This document shows positions 16,415 through 26,146 of a DNA stretch of 43,997 bases, piece by piece (within the stretch, counting starts at the first letter, position 1; each line of letters starts with the position of its first letter). This DNA is from an uncultured Clostridia bacterium (GTDB lineage: Bacteria > Bacillota > Clostridia > Lachnospirales > CAG-274): assembly GCA_949948985.1 (NCBI GenBank), contig CATLIG010000018.1, positions 1 through 43,997 on the forward strand, given 5' to 3'. The position numbers and the translations under genes were made by a program. The notes under the pieces are model-generated. The model was not told the origin of the DNA. It saw only the letters and a list, made by a program, of their open reading frames with translations, and made no database searches.

Positions 16415-17171
16415 TCCATAAAACCTCCTCCGAGTTAAAAACAGGACCATCTTTGCAAACTTTTTTATTTATATAAGAATCACCGTTTTTAATTTTCACA
16501 GCACATCCCACACAAGCTCCTATACCACATGCCATTCTTTCTTCCATAGATACAAAACATTCAATACCTTTTTCTTCAGCATATTTTGAAAGAAATTTAA
16601 GCATAATTTTAGGTCCGCAGGAATAAATAACATCCCCTGTTACATTCTCCGCTTTCATAAGTTCAATAACATTTCCTTTAAATCCAACGCTTCCGTCATC
16701 CGTAGCGATTAAAACTTTCGCTCCTGCCTTTTCAAAATCATCTTTTAAAATTGTTCCATTTTTAAAACCAAGAACAACAACTTTTTGACCTTTTACGTTT
16801 TTAACCGTTTCAAGCAAAGGAGGAACACCTATTCCGCCTCCGACAAAAATACTTTTATCAGCATTTTTTATATTATAGCCATTTCCGAGAGGACCTATTA
16901 TTCTGAGAATACTGCCTTCTTTTTTTTGTGAAAAAATTCCTGTACCCTTTCCTACAACCTGATAAACAAGACGAAGATTGCCTTCTTTTTTGTCAATTTC
17001 ACAAATGCTTATAGGTCTTGGCAGGATATTGACTCCGTTTCCTGTATAAATCTCGATAAATTGCCCCGCCGAAGCGTTTTCAGCAACAGCGGGAGCTTTA
17101 ATTTTCATATCAAAAATGTTATCAACAATAGAAACATTTTTTAAAATTATAGCATCTTCAATTTTTTTCAT
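16407..17171 (-). CDS. pyrK: Dihydroorotate dehydrogenase electron transfer subunit
   Basis: The FAD and [2Fe-2S] subunit that links PyrD to NAD+. The 254-aa protein has the flavin-binding RPISICEID (52-60), the NAD-binding [11 protein letters not shown] (111-121) and the cluster cysteines 215, 220, 223 and 239 in CGIGACVGC and KVCKDG. Its start overlaps the end of carB (ATG shared with the carB stop region) and it ends in TAG inside the pyrD ribosome binding region, so the three genes are closely coupled. Confidence 0.95.
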   Translation of the reverse strand: MKKIEDAIILKNVSIVDNIFDMKIKAPAVAENASAGQFIEIYTGNGVNILPRPISICEIDKKEGNLRLVYQVVGKGTGIFSQKKEGSILRIIGPLGNGYNIKNADKSIFVGGGIGVPPLLETVKNVKGQKVVVLGFKNGTILKDDFEKAGAKVLIATDDGSVGFKGNVIELMKAENVTGDVIYSCGPKIMLKFLSKYAEEKGIECFVSMEERMACGIGACVGCAVKIKNGDSYINKKVCKDGPVFNSEEVLWND

Positions 17172-20100
17172 CTTAAATCCTTTCCGATATCAAAAAGCTT
17201 AAGCTCATCCTCTATAATTTGTGCCTCCATAACATCAGCCATAGCTTTGACAGTGTCAAGAGCCGTAATAAGTGTGACAGAGCTTTCAACGGCAGTTCTT
17301 CTTATTTTAAAACCATCGCTGTTTACATTGTTGCTTTTTCTTGGAATATCAATAATAAGGTCGACAACACCGCTTCTTATAATATCAAGAATATTAGGAA
17401 CGCCCTCGCTTATTTTCTTAACAGGCTGTACATCAATATCATTTTCTTTAAGTACAACTGCCGTTCCTTTGGTGGCGATAAATTTACAGCCAAGAGCTGA
17501 AAATCTTTTAGCTATTTCAACAAAATTTTGCTGGTCTTTCTTTCTTATAGTAGCAATTATAGTACTGCCTGCCTTAGGAATAGTCATACCCGCCGCTTTA
17601 AATCCTTTGTAAAGAGCTTTTTCAAGAGTATATCCAAGACCAAGCACTTCTCCTGTAGAACGCATTTCGGGCCCAAGGCTTACCTCAACCTGAGGAAGTT
17701 TTTCCGTTGAGAATACAGGAACTTTAACAGCGATAACTTTAGACTCTTCAGCGATACCAGAACCGTATCCCATATCCGCAAGCTTTTCACCGAGCATAAC
17801 TCTTGTAGCAAGATCAATAACCTGAACACCGGTAACTTTGCTGATATAAGGAACAGTTCGTGACGACCGGGGATTTACCTCAATAATATTAAGTTCACCC
17901 TTAAACTCAATAAATTGAATATTAATCATACCAATTACTTTAAGAGCGACAGAAATCTTTTTGGTAACCTCCATAATCTGCTTTTTCATATCTTCAGAAA
18001 TATTCTGCGGAGGATAAATTGAAATACTGTCACCTGAATGAACACCCGCTCTTTCAAGATGTTCCATAATACCAGGAATAAATACATCTGTTCCATCGCA
18101 TATAGCATCGACTTCTATTTCACGTCCGCTTAAATATCTGTCAATAAGAACGGGATTTTTGGAATCATTTGCGAAAGCGTCTGTAAGATATAAAGTAAGC
18201 TCCCTTTCATCATGAGTAATTTCCATACCTTGTCCGCCAAGAACATAAGATGGTCGTACAAGAACAGGAAATCCTAACTCATTGGCCACCGAAAGTCCTT
18301 CGTCAAGACTCCACACCCCTTTTCCTTTAGGACGTCTTATATCAAGACTTTCAAGAAGCTCATCAAATTTTTCTCTGTCTTCGGCTGCATCAATCTGTTC
18401 AGGCTTCGTTCCGTAAATAGGAATATTCATTTCATCAAAGAAATTCGCAAGTTTAATAGCTGTTTGACCACCAAATTGTAATATAACTCCATCAGGTTTT
18501 TCTCTTTCAACAACATTAAGAACGTCTTCCTCAGTAAGTGGCTCAAAATAAAGTTTATCGGAAGTATCAAAATCCGTGCTTACAGTTTCGGGATTATTAT
18601 TTACAATAATTGTTTCTATTCCTGCTTTTTTAAGCGCCATAATTGAATGAACCGAACAATAGTCAAATTCAATTCCCTGACCAATTCTTATAGGACCTGA
18701 CCCAATAACCATAACTTTCTTTTTATTTGAAACAATCACCTCATCATCTCTGTCGTATGTAGAGTAATAATAAGGAGTAACCGCCTCAAACTCACCTGCG
18801 CATGTATCAACCATTTTAAAGACAGGCATAATATTAAATTTCTTTCTAAGCTCGTAAATATCGGGAGGAATACATCCGACAAATTTTGAAATAGCTTTAT
18901 CAGAAAAACCTTTTTCTTTAAAAAATCTCAGACTTTCTTCTGTAAAATCAGAAAGTTCCATAGATTTAAGTTCTTCCTCCATATCAACAATTTTTTTGAT
19001 TTTGTTGATAAAGAAAGGGTCCATTTCCGTAATCTGACATACTTTTTCAACACGGTAATCTCTTCTTATCATTTCAGCAAGGTCAAAAAGTCTTTCATCG
19101 TCAGGAATTTGTACTCTCTTTTTAAGTTCTTCAATACTTCTTTCCTTTGAAGATTTTCTTTCAAGACCATACTGACCTATTTCAAGAGAACGCACGCCTT
19201 TTAACAAAGCCGCCTCAAAACTGTTTCCTATAGCCATAATTTCACCGGTCGCCATCATTTTCGTACCAAGAGTTCTTTTAGCTCCATGGAATTTATCAAA
19301 AGGCCATCTTGGGAATTTAAGAACAACATAATCAATAACTGGCTCAAAACAAGCGAAAGTTTTTCCTGTAACAGCGTTTTTAATCTCATCAAGAGAGTAT
19401 CCCAAAGCTATTTTAGCGGCAACTTTAGCAATAGGATATCCTGTCGCTTTAGAGGCTAGCGCTGATGAACGGCTTACACGAGGATTTATCTCAATTACAG
19501 CGTAATTATAACTGTTAGGATCAAGAGCGAACTGTACATTACAACCGCCTTTTATCTCAATAGAATTTATAATATTAATAGCGGCGCTTCTAAGCATTTG
19601 ATATTCTTTATCTGAAAGAGTTTGCGCCGGAGCGACAACAATACTGTCACCTGTATGAACACCAACAGGGTCAACATTTTCCATACTGCATACAGTAATA
19701 CAGTTTCCGACTCCGTCACGCATAACCTCAAACTCTATTTCTTTCCAACCTTTAATACTTTTTTCAATAAGTGCCTGACCAACTCGGCTTAAATGAAGAC
19801 CCTGCGCCAAAATCTCACGAAGCTGATCTTCATTTTCAGCAATACCTCCTCCTGTACCTCCAAGAGTATACGCTGGTCTTACAATAACAGGATATCCGAT
19901 ACTTTCCGCAAATTCCACACCGGACTCAACATCGGTAACAATTTCACTTTCAACAATAGGCTGATTTGTTTTTTCCATAAGCCTTTTAAAGCTGTCTCTG
20001 TCCTCGCCTTCTTTAATAGATTCGATAGAAGTACCGATAACACGTACATGATATTTATCAAGTATACCTTTATCATAGAGTTCACAGGAAAGATTAAGCC

Positions 20101-20383
20101 CTGTTTGTCCCCCCATACCGGCAATAATACTATCAGGTTTTTCCTTTTCAATAACCTTTTCAATAAAATCTGTAGTCAAAGGCTCAATATAAGTATAATG
20201 CGCCATTCCAATATCTGTCATAATAGTAGCCGGATTACTGTTTATAAGAACAACCTCTACACCTTCTTCTTTGATAGACTGACAAGCTTGTGTTCCTGAA
20301 TAATCAAACTCTGCCGCCTGACCAATAACAATAGGACCCGAACCTATAACAAGAACTTTTTTAATAGAATTATCTTTAGGCAT
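17168..20383 (-). CDS. carB: Carbamoyl-phosphate synthase large subunit
   Basis: Uses ATP, bicarbonate and ammonia from CarA to make carbamoyl phosphate. At 1071 aa it has the full set of domains: carboxyphosphate half ([20 protein letters not shown], then ATP-grasp with [12 protein letters not shown]), oligomerisation domain, carbamoyl-phosphate half ([31 protein letters not shown]) and the C-terminal MGS-like allosteric domain (ATKGTAVVL). The last domain is where UMP and ornithine act in other bacteria. It starts 2 nt after carA. Placement within the pyr operon suggests it serves pyrimidines first; arginine synthesis may share it. Confidence 0.97.
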   Translation of the reverse strand: MPKDNSIKKVLVIGSGPIVIGQAAEFDYSGTQACQSIKEEGVEVVLINSNPATIMTDIGMAHYTYIEPLTTDFIEKVIEKEKPDSIIAGMGGQTGLNLSCELYDKGILDKYHVRVIGTSIESIKEGEDRDSFKRLMEKTNQPIVESEIVTDVESGVEFAESIGYPVIVRPAYTLGGTGGGIAENEDQLREILAQGLHLSRVGQALIEKSIKGWKEIEFEVMRDGVGNCITVCSMENVDPVGVHTGDSIVVAPAQTLSDKEYQMLRSAAINIINSIEIKGGCNVQFALDPNSYNYAVIEINPRVSRSSALASKATGYPIAKVAAKIALGYSLDEIKNAVTGKTFACFEPVIDYVVLKFPRWPFDKFHGAKRTLGTKMMATGEIMAIGNSFEAALLKGVRSLEIGQYGLERKSSKERSIEELKKRVQIPDDERLFDLAEMIRRDYRVEKVCQITEMDPFFINKIKKIVDMEEELKSMELSDFTEESLRFFKEKGFSDKAISKFVGCIPPDIYELRKKFNIMPVFKMVDTCAGEFEAVTPYYYSTYDRDDEVIVSNKKKVMVIGSGPIRIGQGIEFDYCSVHSIMALKKAGIETIIVNNNPETVSTDFDTSDKLYFEPLTEEDVLNVVEREKPDGVILQFGGQTAIKLANFFDEMNIPIYGTKPEQIDAAEDREKFDELLESLDIRRPKGKGVWSLDEGLSVANELGFPVLVRPSYVLGGQGMEITHDERELTLYLTDAFANDSKNPVLIDRYLSGREIEVDAICDGTDVFIPGIMEHLERAGVHSGDSISIYPPQNISEDMKKQIMEVTKKISVALKVIGMINIQFIEFKGELNIIEVNPRSSRTVPYISKVTGVQVIDLATRVMLGEKLADMGYGSGIAEESKVIAVKVPVFSTEKLPQVEVSLGPEMRSTGEVLGLGYTLEKALYKGFKAAGMTIPKAGSTIIATIRKKDQQNFVEIAKRFSALGCKFIATKGTAVVLKENDIDVQPVKKISEGVPNILDIIRSGVVDLIIDIPRKSNNVNSDGFKIRRTAVESSVTLITALDTVKAMADVMEAQIIEDELKLFDIGKDLR

Positions 20384-20385
20384 AA

Positions 20386-21465
20386 TTATTTAACCTCCTC
20401 AATAGTTTTCAAAAACCTGTCGAATAAAAATTGTGTATCTAATGGTCCCGGAGCAGCCTCAGGGTGAAACTGAACACTGTAAATAGGTTTTGTTTTATGT
20501 CTGATACCCTCAATACTTCCATCATTTACATTAATAAAAGTAGCCTCAACATCATCTGATAATTCACTGACAACATATTCGTGATTTTGTGAGGTAATGT
20601 ATACCCTGCCTGTTTTAATGTCTTTTACAGGGTGATTTCCTCCATGATGTCCAAATTTAAGACGAGATGTATTACAGCCCAAGGCAAGAGATATTATCTG
20701 ATGCCCAAGGCAAATTCCAAAAACAGGAATATCTTTTTCAATAAGTGTTTTTACTGTTTCAACAACTGTAAGAATATCTTTAGGATTCCCCGGACCATTA
20801 CCTAAAAAAATAGCGGAAGGGTTACAGTCAAGAATTTCATCAACTGTTGAAAAAGCAGGAAATACACTAAGCTTACAGCCTCTTTTATTAAGATCTCTCA
20901 AAATACCTTTTTTTATTCCGCAGTCAATAACAGCAAGATGAGTTCCTTTTCCGTTCATTACAAACTTTTCTTTTGGTGTAACTTCTTTTACAGCGTCTTT
21001 ATTTGTATAAGTATCAAATTTCTGTTTAATTTGACTTGGTGTAAGATCGTTTACTCTTGTTGTAATAATACCAAGCATAGTTCCGTTATCTCTCAGTATT
21101 CTCGTAAGCGCTCTTGTATCAATTCCCTCGATGCCCATAATTTTGTTTTGCTTTAGAAATCCATCAAGCTCCATTTCACATCTCCAGTTGTTCGGCAAAT
21201 CGCATTTTTCACGGACAACAAAACCTTTAAGAAAAGGTTTTCTGCTTTCCATATCCTCAAGATTAATACCATAATTTCCAATAAGAGGATATGTCATAGT
21301 AACAATCTGTCCGGCAAAAGAAGGGTCAGTCAAGGTTTCCTGATAACCTGTCATACTTGTTGTAAAAACAACTTCACCAACTGTTTCTTTTACATATCCA
21401 AAAGCGCTTCCTGTAAATTTCACTCCGTTTTGGAGTATAAGTTCAGCTTTAATTGTTTTTTCCAT
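20386..21465 (-). CDS. carA: Carbamoyl-phosphate synthase small (glutaminase) subunit
   Basis: Hydrolyses glutamine and channels ammonia to CarB. The 359-aa protein has the N-terminal CPSase domain ([32 protein letters not shown]) and a class I glutamine amidotransferase domain with the nucleophile Cys252 in GICLGHQ and the His/Glu pair in [12 protein letters not shown]. It lies 3 nt after pyrF and directly before carB. Confidence 0.97.
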   Translation of the reverse strand: MEKTIKAELILQNGVKFTGSAFGYVKETVGEVVFTTSMTGYQETLTDPSFAGQIVTMTYPLIGNYGINLEDMESRKPFLKGFVVREKCDLPNNWRCEMELDGFLKQNKIMGIEGIDTRALTRILRDNGTMLGIITTRVNDLTPSQIKQKFDTYTNKDAVKEVTPKEKFVMNGKGTHLAVIDCGIKKGILRDLNKRGCKLSVFPAFSTVDEILDCNPSAIFLGNGPGNPKDILTVVETVKTLIEKDIPVFGICLGHQIISLALGCNTSRLKFGHHGGNHPVKDIKTGRVYITSQNHEYVVSELSDDVEATFINVNDGSIEGIRHKTKPIYSVQFHPEAAPGPLDTQFLFDRFLKTIEEVK

Positions 21466-21468
21466 AAT

Positions 21469-22395
21469 CTATATACATCTCCTTAAATCATTTTTCATAT
21501 CAATAACAGCTTGTCTTGAGGCTTTTGCAAATTGTTCTTCAGAAAAGCTGTTTTTATAAGGTTCTTTTGTGTAAGCGGCAATAATACCTCTTGAAGAATT
21601 TACAATAGCACCAAAACCGTCTTTGTTAAAGCAAACCGCAAGATCTTCTGCTTTGCCTCCCTGTGCACCGTAACCCGGTACAAGAAAGAATGTATGAGGC
21701 ATAATCTCACGAAGTCTTTTTGCCTGCTCAGGATGAGTAGCCCCTACAACAGCCCCAACCTCGCTAAATCCATTTGTTCCTATAAGCTCCTCACCCCATT
21801 TTGAAATAAGTCCGCCAACCTTTTCGTAAAGAGGAACTCCGTCAACCATTAAATCTTGGATTTCACCGCTGTTTGGATTAGAAGTTTTAGCCAAAACAAA
21901 TAATCCTTTTTCATAAGTTTTACAGTCATTAATAAAAGGAGTAATGGAATCCGATCCAAGATACGGATTAAGAGTAATAAAATCCTCTTTAAAAACCTCA
22001 TAATTTATACCACTAACGTCAGCACGTCCTATATGACCGTCTGAATAAGCCTGTCCTGTCGATGCTATATCACTTCTTTTAATATCCCCTATTATAATAA
22101 GTCCTCTTTTTTTAGCATACTCAATAGTTTTAACATACGCTTTAAGACCGCTTATTCCATATCTTTCGTACATAGCAATTTGTGGTTTGACAGCTGGGAC
22201 TAAATCGTATATCTCATCAATAATCATTTTATTGAAAATAAGAATTGCTTTTCCCATTCCCTTTAATGTTTTACCGTATTTAGCAAAAGTCTCTTCTTTA
22301 ATAAATTGTGGAATAAATGACTGATTTGGGTCAAGACCCACAACTGTTGGATTTCCTGTGACCTTAATTTTTTCAATAAGTTTATCAATTATCAT
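21469..22395 (-). CDS. pyrF: Orotidine-5'-phosphate decarboxylase (long, type 2)
   Basis: Converts OMP to UMP, the last step of the pathway. At 308 aa this belongs to the longer OMPDC subgroup. VVGLDPNQSFIP at the start, the catalytic GDIKRSDIAST segment (Asp-Lys-x-x-Asp-type tetrad), FVLAKTSNPNSGEIQD and the phosphate-binding VPGYGAQGG and IVNSSRGI are visible. The ATG shares a base with the pyrC stop (TAATG), so translation is coupled. Confidence 0.95.
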   Translation of the reverse strand: MIIDKLIEKIKVTGNPTVVGLDPNQSFIPQFIKEETFAKYGKTLKGMGKAILIFNKMIIDEIYDLVPAVKPQIAMYERYGISGLKAYVKTIEYAKKRGLIIIGDIKRSDIASTGQAYSDGHIGRADVSGINYEVFKEDFITLNPYLGSDSITPFINDCKTYEKGLFVLAKTSNPNSGEIQDLMVDGVPLYEKVGGLISKWGEELIGTNGFSEVGAVVGATHPEQAKRLREIMPHTFFLVPGYGAQGGKAEDLAVCFNKDGFGAIVNSSRGIIAAYTKEPYKNSFSEEQFAKASRQAVIDMKNDLRRCI

Positions 22396-23693
22396 TATTT
22401 AAACTCCTCTCTAAGATTTCCATTCTCAACAATAACATTACCGCCGATAATGGTATAAAGAACTTTACCTTTAACTTTTCTCCCGTTAAAAGGTGTATTT
22501 CTTGCCTTTGATAAAAACTTTTCGGTGTTAATAATATATTCCTGTTTTGGGTCAATAATTGTAATATCAGCCGTAGACCCTAAAGATAAAGTACCCTTAT
22601 CCAGATTTAAAATTTTAGCCGGATTACAGGACATCTTTTCAATAAGCTGACACGGTGTAAGCACTTCTGTTTCAACAAGTTCTGAAATAGCAAGACAAAC
22701 CGAAGTTTCAAGACCTATAATGCCATTTGCCGCCTTTTCAAACTCACAGTTTTTATCATCAGTATGGTGAGGGGCATGGTCTGTTGATATAACCTCAATA
22801 ATATTATCTTTAAGAGCTTGTTTAAGAGCTTTAACATCTTCTTTTGTCCTTAAAGGAGGATTCATTTTATAATTAGAGTCATAATCACAAATATCATCTT
22901 CTGTAAGAGTAAAATGATGAGGCGTAACCTCCGCTGTAACATAAATTCCTCTTTCTTTAGCCTGCCTTATAAGTTCAACACAACCTTTTGTACTCATATG
23001 ACAAAGATGAAGTCTGGCATTAACGCTGTCAGCAAGAATAATATCTCTTGATACAATAACTTCTTCAGAATCATTTGAAATGCCTCTAAGACCAAGTACT
23101 GAAGCTTTATCACCAGCATTTATCTGTCCTTTAGCTACAAGATTTAAGTCCTCACAATGAGAAAATACCGGAAGATTAAACATACTTGCGTATTTAAGAG
23201 CTGTTTTCATAAGATAAGCATTTTCAACACTTCTTCCGTCTTCAGATACAGCGCATATTCCAACATCCGCCATTTTTCCTATATCTGCGAGTTCTTCTCC
23301 TTTTTGTCCTTTTGTAATACTTCCTATAGGCAAAATGTTAACAACACTGTCTCTATTAGCTTTCATATTAACATATTCAACAATAATTTCATTATCAATA
23401 ACAGGTTTTGTATTTGGCATACAGCATATAGTTGTAAATCCTCCCATTGCTGCGCTTCTTGAACCTGTTCTTATGGTTTCTTTTTTTTCAAATCCCGGAT
23501 CTCGCAAATGAACGTGTAAATCAATAAGTCCCGGAACAACCCAAAGACCGTCTGCGTCAATAATTTTTTCAGCACTTTCAGAAATATTTTCCTCAACACG
23601 AACAATTTTTTCACCGTTTACCAAAACATCACAAATTTTATCAATATTGTTTACCGGGTCTATAACTCTTCCATTTTTAATAAGAATATTCAT
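22395..23693 (-). CDS. pyrC: Dihydroorotase
   Basis: Cyclises carbamoyl aspartate to dihydroorotate. A 432-aa type I enzyme of the amidohydrolase superfamily: metal ligands His60 and His62 in DLHVHLRDPG, later FSHCED, LHLCHMSTKG and the ISTDHAPHH motif, with a final beta-sandwich (RKVKGKVLYTIIGG). The start is ATG at 23693, ahead of ILIKNGRVIDP; the TTG at 23702 lacks an SD. It begins 5 nt after the pyrB stop. Confidence 0.96.
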   Translation of the reverse strand: MNILIKNGRVIDPVNNIDKICDVLVNGEKIVRVEENISESAEKIIDADGLWVVPGLIDLHVHLRDPGFEKKETIRTGSRSAAMGGFTTICCMPNTKPVIDNEIIVEYVNMKANRDSVVNILPIGSITKGQKGEELADIGKMADVGICAVSEDGRSVENAYLMKTALKYASMFNLPVFSHCEDLNLVAKGQINAGDKASVLGLRGISNDSEEVIVSRDIILADSVNARLHLCHMSTKGCVELIRQAKERGIYVTAEVTPHHFTLTEDDICDYDSNYKMNPPLRTKEDVKALKQALKDNIIEVISTDHAPHHTDDKNCEFEKAANGIIGLETSVCLAISELVETEVLTPCQLIEKMSCNPAKILNLDKGTLSLGSTADITIIDPKQEYIINTEKFLSKARNTPFNGRKVKGKVLYTIIGGNVIVENGNLREEFK

Positions 23694-23698
23694 AAATG

Positions 23699-24619
23699 TC
23701 AATTACCCCTTTCCGTTAAAAGTTTTAAAATAGCCATTCTTACAGCGACCCCATTTTTTACCTGAATGTTAATAACCGAGTGTTTTCCGTCAATAACTTC
23801 CGTACTAAACTCAATACCCCTGTTTACAGGTCCGGGATGCATAACAAGGACATCATCTTTTGCATATTTTAAAATATCATTGTTTACCCCAAAAAGACTG
23901 CTGTATTCTCTAAGGCTTGGAAAAGGCATAGCTTTCTGCCGTTCAAATTGAATACGAAGTCCCATAACAACATCCGCGTTGCTTACAGCCTTTGGAATAT
24001 TTGTAACAACATCAACCCCAAGAGATTTCATTGAGTTAGACACAAGTGTTGACGGTCCGGCCAAAGTAACTTTAGCGCCTAATTTCGTAAGACCGAAAAC
24101 ATTGCTTCTTGCGACTCTGCTGTGAGAAATATCTCCAAGAATTGTAACATTAAGACCCTTAAATCTTTTTTTATAATCAAGAATAGTAAATAAATCAAGC
24201 AGAGCTTGAGTCGGATGCTCATTAATACCATCACCTGCATTTACAACCGATGCATTTACATTTTTAGCAAGGATATGCGGAGCGCCTGTCATTGAATGAC
24301 GAATAATCATAACATTTATTCCCATTTGATCTAAATTAAGTCCAGTGTCAATAAGACTTTCACCTTTATTTACACTACTTGTTGAAACTCCTAAATCTTT
24401 TACAATAGCGCCAAGATAGTCTCCCGCAAGCATAAAAGACATTTTTGTTCGTGTACTGTTTTCATAAAATAAAGTAACAACGCTTGCTGATTTAAGCTCA
24501 TCACTTCTTTTTAAAGGATTATCAATTTTTTCTTTCATTATTTTTGCTGTTTCAAGAATAGTCATAATTTCATTTTCACTTAAATCCCTTAATCCAAGAA
24601 GGTCTTTTCTGTTAAACAT
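23699..24619 (-). CDS. pyrB: Aspartate carbamoyltransferase catalytic subunit
   Basis: Transfers the carbamoyl group to aspartate, the committed step of pyrimidine synthesis. The 306-aa protein has the carbamoyl-phosphate site STRTK (55-59), HSMTGAPH and the HPTQALLDL motif (around 146-154), then the aspartate-binding domain with MGLRIQFER. GAGGA precedes the ATG by 9 nt. No pyrI regulatory subunit gene follows; pyrC comes directly. It is the first gene after a leader with its own small ORF and terminator. Confidence 0.97.
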   Translation of the reverse strand: MFNRKDLLGLRDLSENEIMTILETAKIMKEKIDNPLKRSDELKSASVVTLFYENSTRTKMSFMLAGDYLGAIVKDLGVSTSSVNKGESLIDTGLNLDQMGINVMIIRHSMTGAPHILAKNVNASVVNAGDGINEHPTQALLDLFTILDYKKRFKGLNVTILGDISHSRVARSNVFGLTKLGAKVTLAGPSTLVSNSMKSLGVDVVTNIPKAVSNADVVMGLRIQFERQKAMPFPSLREYSSLFGVNNDILKYAKDDVLVMHPGPVNRGIEFSTEVIDGKHSVINIQVKNGVAVRMAILKLLTERGN

Positions 24620-24817
24620 TTTGTCATATCCTCACTTTCATAAATATTTTCTCAATAAAAAACTTACTTTATACAAACACTGTTAAAATCAAAAAATATT
24701 TATCGTAAGCAGCAGCTCTCCATTTTATTTTTCTATTCATTTATAAAAAAGACAATATCAGCTGTGCTTGCTAATTTTCGTATACTGCCGTGTAAAAAAG
24801 CATTACAGGCCTTTACA

Positions 24818-24871
24818 ATAAAAAAGACAACAAAAAGGGTGGATATTTAAAAAACACTCTTTCTATTGTCT
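24818..24871 (-). terminator. pyr leader terminator (candidate attenuator)
   Basis: On the minus strand, the arm AGACAATAGAAAGAGTG (24871-24855) pairs with CACCCTTTTTGTTGTCT (24841-24825): 17 positions with one mismatch and a few G-U pairs. The loop contains the stop codon of the leader ORF, and a T-tract follows (24824-24820). It is located 118 to about 200 nt after the promoter and 200 nt before pyrB. It should stop most transcripts unless a ribosome or another structure opens it. The AGACAATA arm can also pair with TATTGTCT at 24757-24750. Confidence 0.85.
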
Positions 24872-24960
24872 GTACAATTATTAATAATAAAAGAAAATGG
24901 AGGAAAATAATTATTATGTATAATATAGTAACTTAATTTAATAAAAAAAATATTTAACAT
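24847..24960 (-). CDS. Putative pyr operon leader peptide (37 aa)
   Basis: ATG at 24960 is preceded by AGGAAGGAGAAG (24981-24970) and begins 29 nt from the predicted transcription start. It reads MLNIFFIKLSYYIIHNNYFP and continues PFSFIINNCTDNRKSVF to a TAA at 24849-24847. The early codons contain eight consecutive Us. The last seven or so codons and the stop form the 5' arm and loop of the leader terminator. This is the layout of the pyrBI leader peptide in enterobacteria, where low UTP slows RNA polymerase at U-rich sites so that the ribosome catches up and opens the attenuator. Here the mechanism is inferred only. An upstream in-frame ATG (24987) lies too near the start site. Confidence 0.65.
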   Translation of the reverse strand: MLNIFFIKLSYYIIHNNYFPPFSFIINNCTDNRKSVF

Positions 24961-24995
24961 AAACAAAACTTCTCCTTCCTCATACATTTCTGTTA

Positions 24996-25024
24996 ATTTT
25001 ATCATTTTACATAGTATTTGTCAA
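24996..25024 (-). promoter_or_regulatory. Sigma-A-type promoter of the pyr operon
   Basis: TTGACA (25024-25019) and TAAAAT (25001-24996) are 17 nt apart on the minus strand. The predicted start near 24989 gives a 370-nt leader before pyrB. Confidence 0.75.
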
Positions 25025-25076
25025 TATACAATTAAAATATTTTACAAAACAAATTTTATCAGAGTATCAAAAATAC

Positions 25077-25150
25077 AGTTTACAGCAATTCCAATCTAAA
25101 ATAGATTAAAAAATTATTTTTTCTATATTCTGCCAGAATTGCTGTAAATT
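25077..25150. repeat. Long inverted repeat, TTTACAGCAATTC ends
   Basis: TTTACAGCAATTC and GAATTGCTGTAAA bound about 73 bp of AT-rich DNA that has smaller internal inverted repeats (AATCTATTTTAGATT). It lies between the GNAT gene and the pyr promoter. It could end GNAT transcription or be a small MITE. The same TTACAGCAAT edge is in the dapA-dapB gap. Confidence 0.5.
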
Positions 25151-25230
25151 AATGCTTATAATAATCTGCCCTTGATACTTTTTCTCCTATTTTCCCAAAC
25201 TGGAAATTAACTCACACTTTCTCAATATTC

Positions 25231-25716
25231 CTACAACTGAATTTTATAATATAAGTAATCCCCCGAAAAAGCCGCCTCATCATTATTTTCTTTTTTGTCA
25301 TATAAAACAAATCCTACACTTTCATAATTTTTTGGTGCTATTAGATTACTATTTGTCCATACTCGTATCTCTTTTAATCCTTCATATTCTTTTATTCGTA
25401 GAACAGCCTCACTTAACTGAGCTTTTCCGAATCCTTTTCCTTTATATTTTGTTCTTATACCATTATGTCCTATTTCTACATATTCAGGTCTGTTTCTCGG
25501 GTCCCAACATATAAATCCTATAGGTTCATCTTTAAAACAAGTTATAAAACCATATTTATCTGCAATATCTGGATTATCAAAGAAAAATGCATCCGATTGT
25601 TTCCAATTTTCATCCCAACAAATAGAGCATCTTTCATCAAATGAATATGCGTCTTTAAGAATTTCGTACATAATACCCCTATCGTAATCAGTAAACTTTC
25701 TAAATTCAATATCCAT
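25231..25716 (-). CDS. GNAT-family N-acetyltransferase
   Basis: A 161-aa acetyl-CoA-dependent acyltransferase. The core is visible: PIGFICWDPRNRPEYVEIGH (beta 4), the acetyl-CoA loop TKYKGKGFGKAQL (R/Q-x-x-G-x-G type) and ENYESVGF-like KNYESVGFVLYDK near the C-terminus. Two conserved-looking Cys (SICW) lie near the N-terminus. I prefer ATG at 25716 (GGAG 6 nt upstream) to the ATGs at 25728 or 25767. Substrate unknown. It stands alone, between the pyr leader and a MITE. Confidence 0.85.
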   Translation of the reverse strand: MDIEFRKFTDYDRGIMYEILKDAYSFDERCSICWDENWKQSDAFFFDNPDIADKYGFITCFKDEPIGFICWDPRNRPEYVEIGHNGIRTKYKGKGFGKAQLSEAVLRIKEYEGLKEIRVWTNSNLIAPKNYESVGFVLYDKKENNDEAAFSGDYLYYKIQL

Positions 25717-25980
25717 ATCAATCTCCATTCCACCGCCTTTGGCTAGCGGCATCAGTATCATATGCACCCACCCGTTTCATTATTGCTGTACAGATGTGTC
25801 TTATTTTATCAAAGCGGGAATACTCTTAAAATGATTCACTATGTGAGCCTAATTTTTGTGTCTATTACACAATTTTGGCTTAACTTATTTTCTTTCACGT
25901 TATCTCTCCTGCAAATTCCAGTTTGTCTATTTGACTATATACACGTCCATTCTCTATTTACCACTAAAGTTTCTTTATAG

Positions 25981-26146
25981 TTATAGTCAATCAACTTGAG
26001 AATGAGCAAAAGGAGGCGAGATAAAAATTATTTTCACAAGGCAGAGGAAAGAGAGCATAGCCTTGTCCTATGCCGACTGACGACAACACAGCGAAAAGAA
26101 TTTTTAGCCGCCAAACTTGTTCATTTTTCAAGTTGATTGACTATAA
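25981..26146. mobile_element. MITE-C (166 bp) with long terminal inverted repeats
   Basis: Both ends read TTATAGTCAATCAACTTGA inward (25981-25999 and the complement of 26128-26146), and similarity between the two arms continues to about 57 bp (AATGARCAA..., TAAAAATT-TTTTC). The centre holds a small hairpin with GCATAG...CTATGC. No ORF of its own. The right terminal repeat overlaps the 3' end of the lyase gene and supplies its last codons. The parent transposase is not in the window. Confidence 0.85.

Noticed and set aside
19793-20299. 168-aa plus-strand ORF inside carB
   Set aside because: Antisense shadow of carB; no family resemblance or start signal.
25717-25900. Possible transposase or recombinase remnant upstream of the GNAT gene
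   Set aside because: A short open stretch on the minus strand (ending QRRWNGD) looked coding, but no family motif could be recognised.
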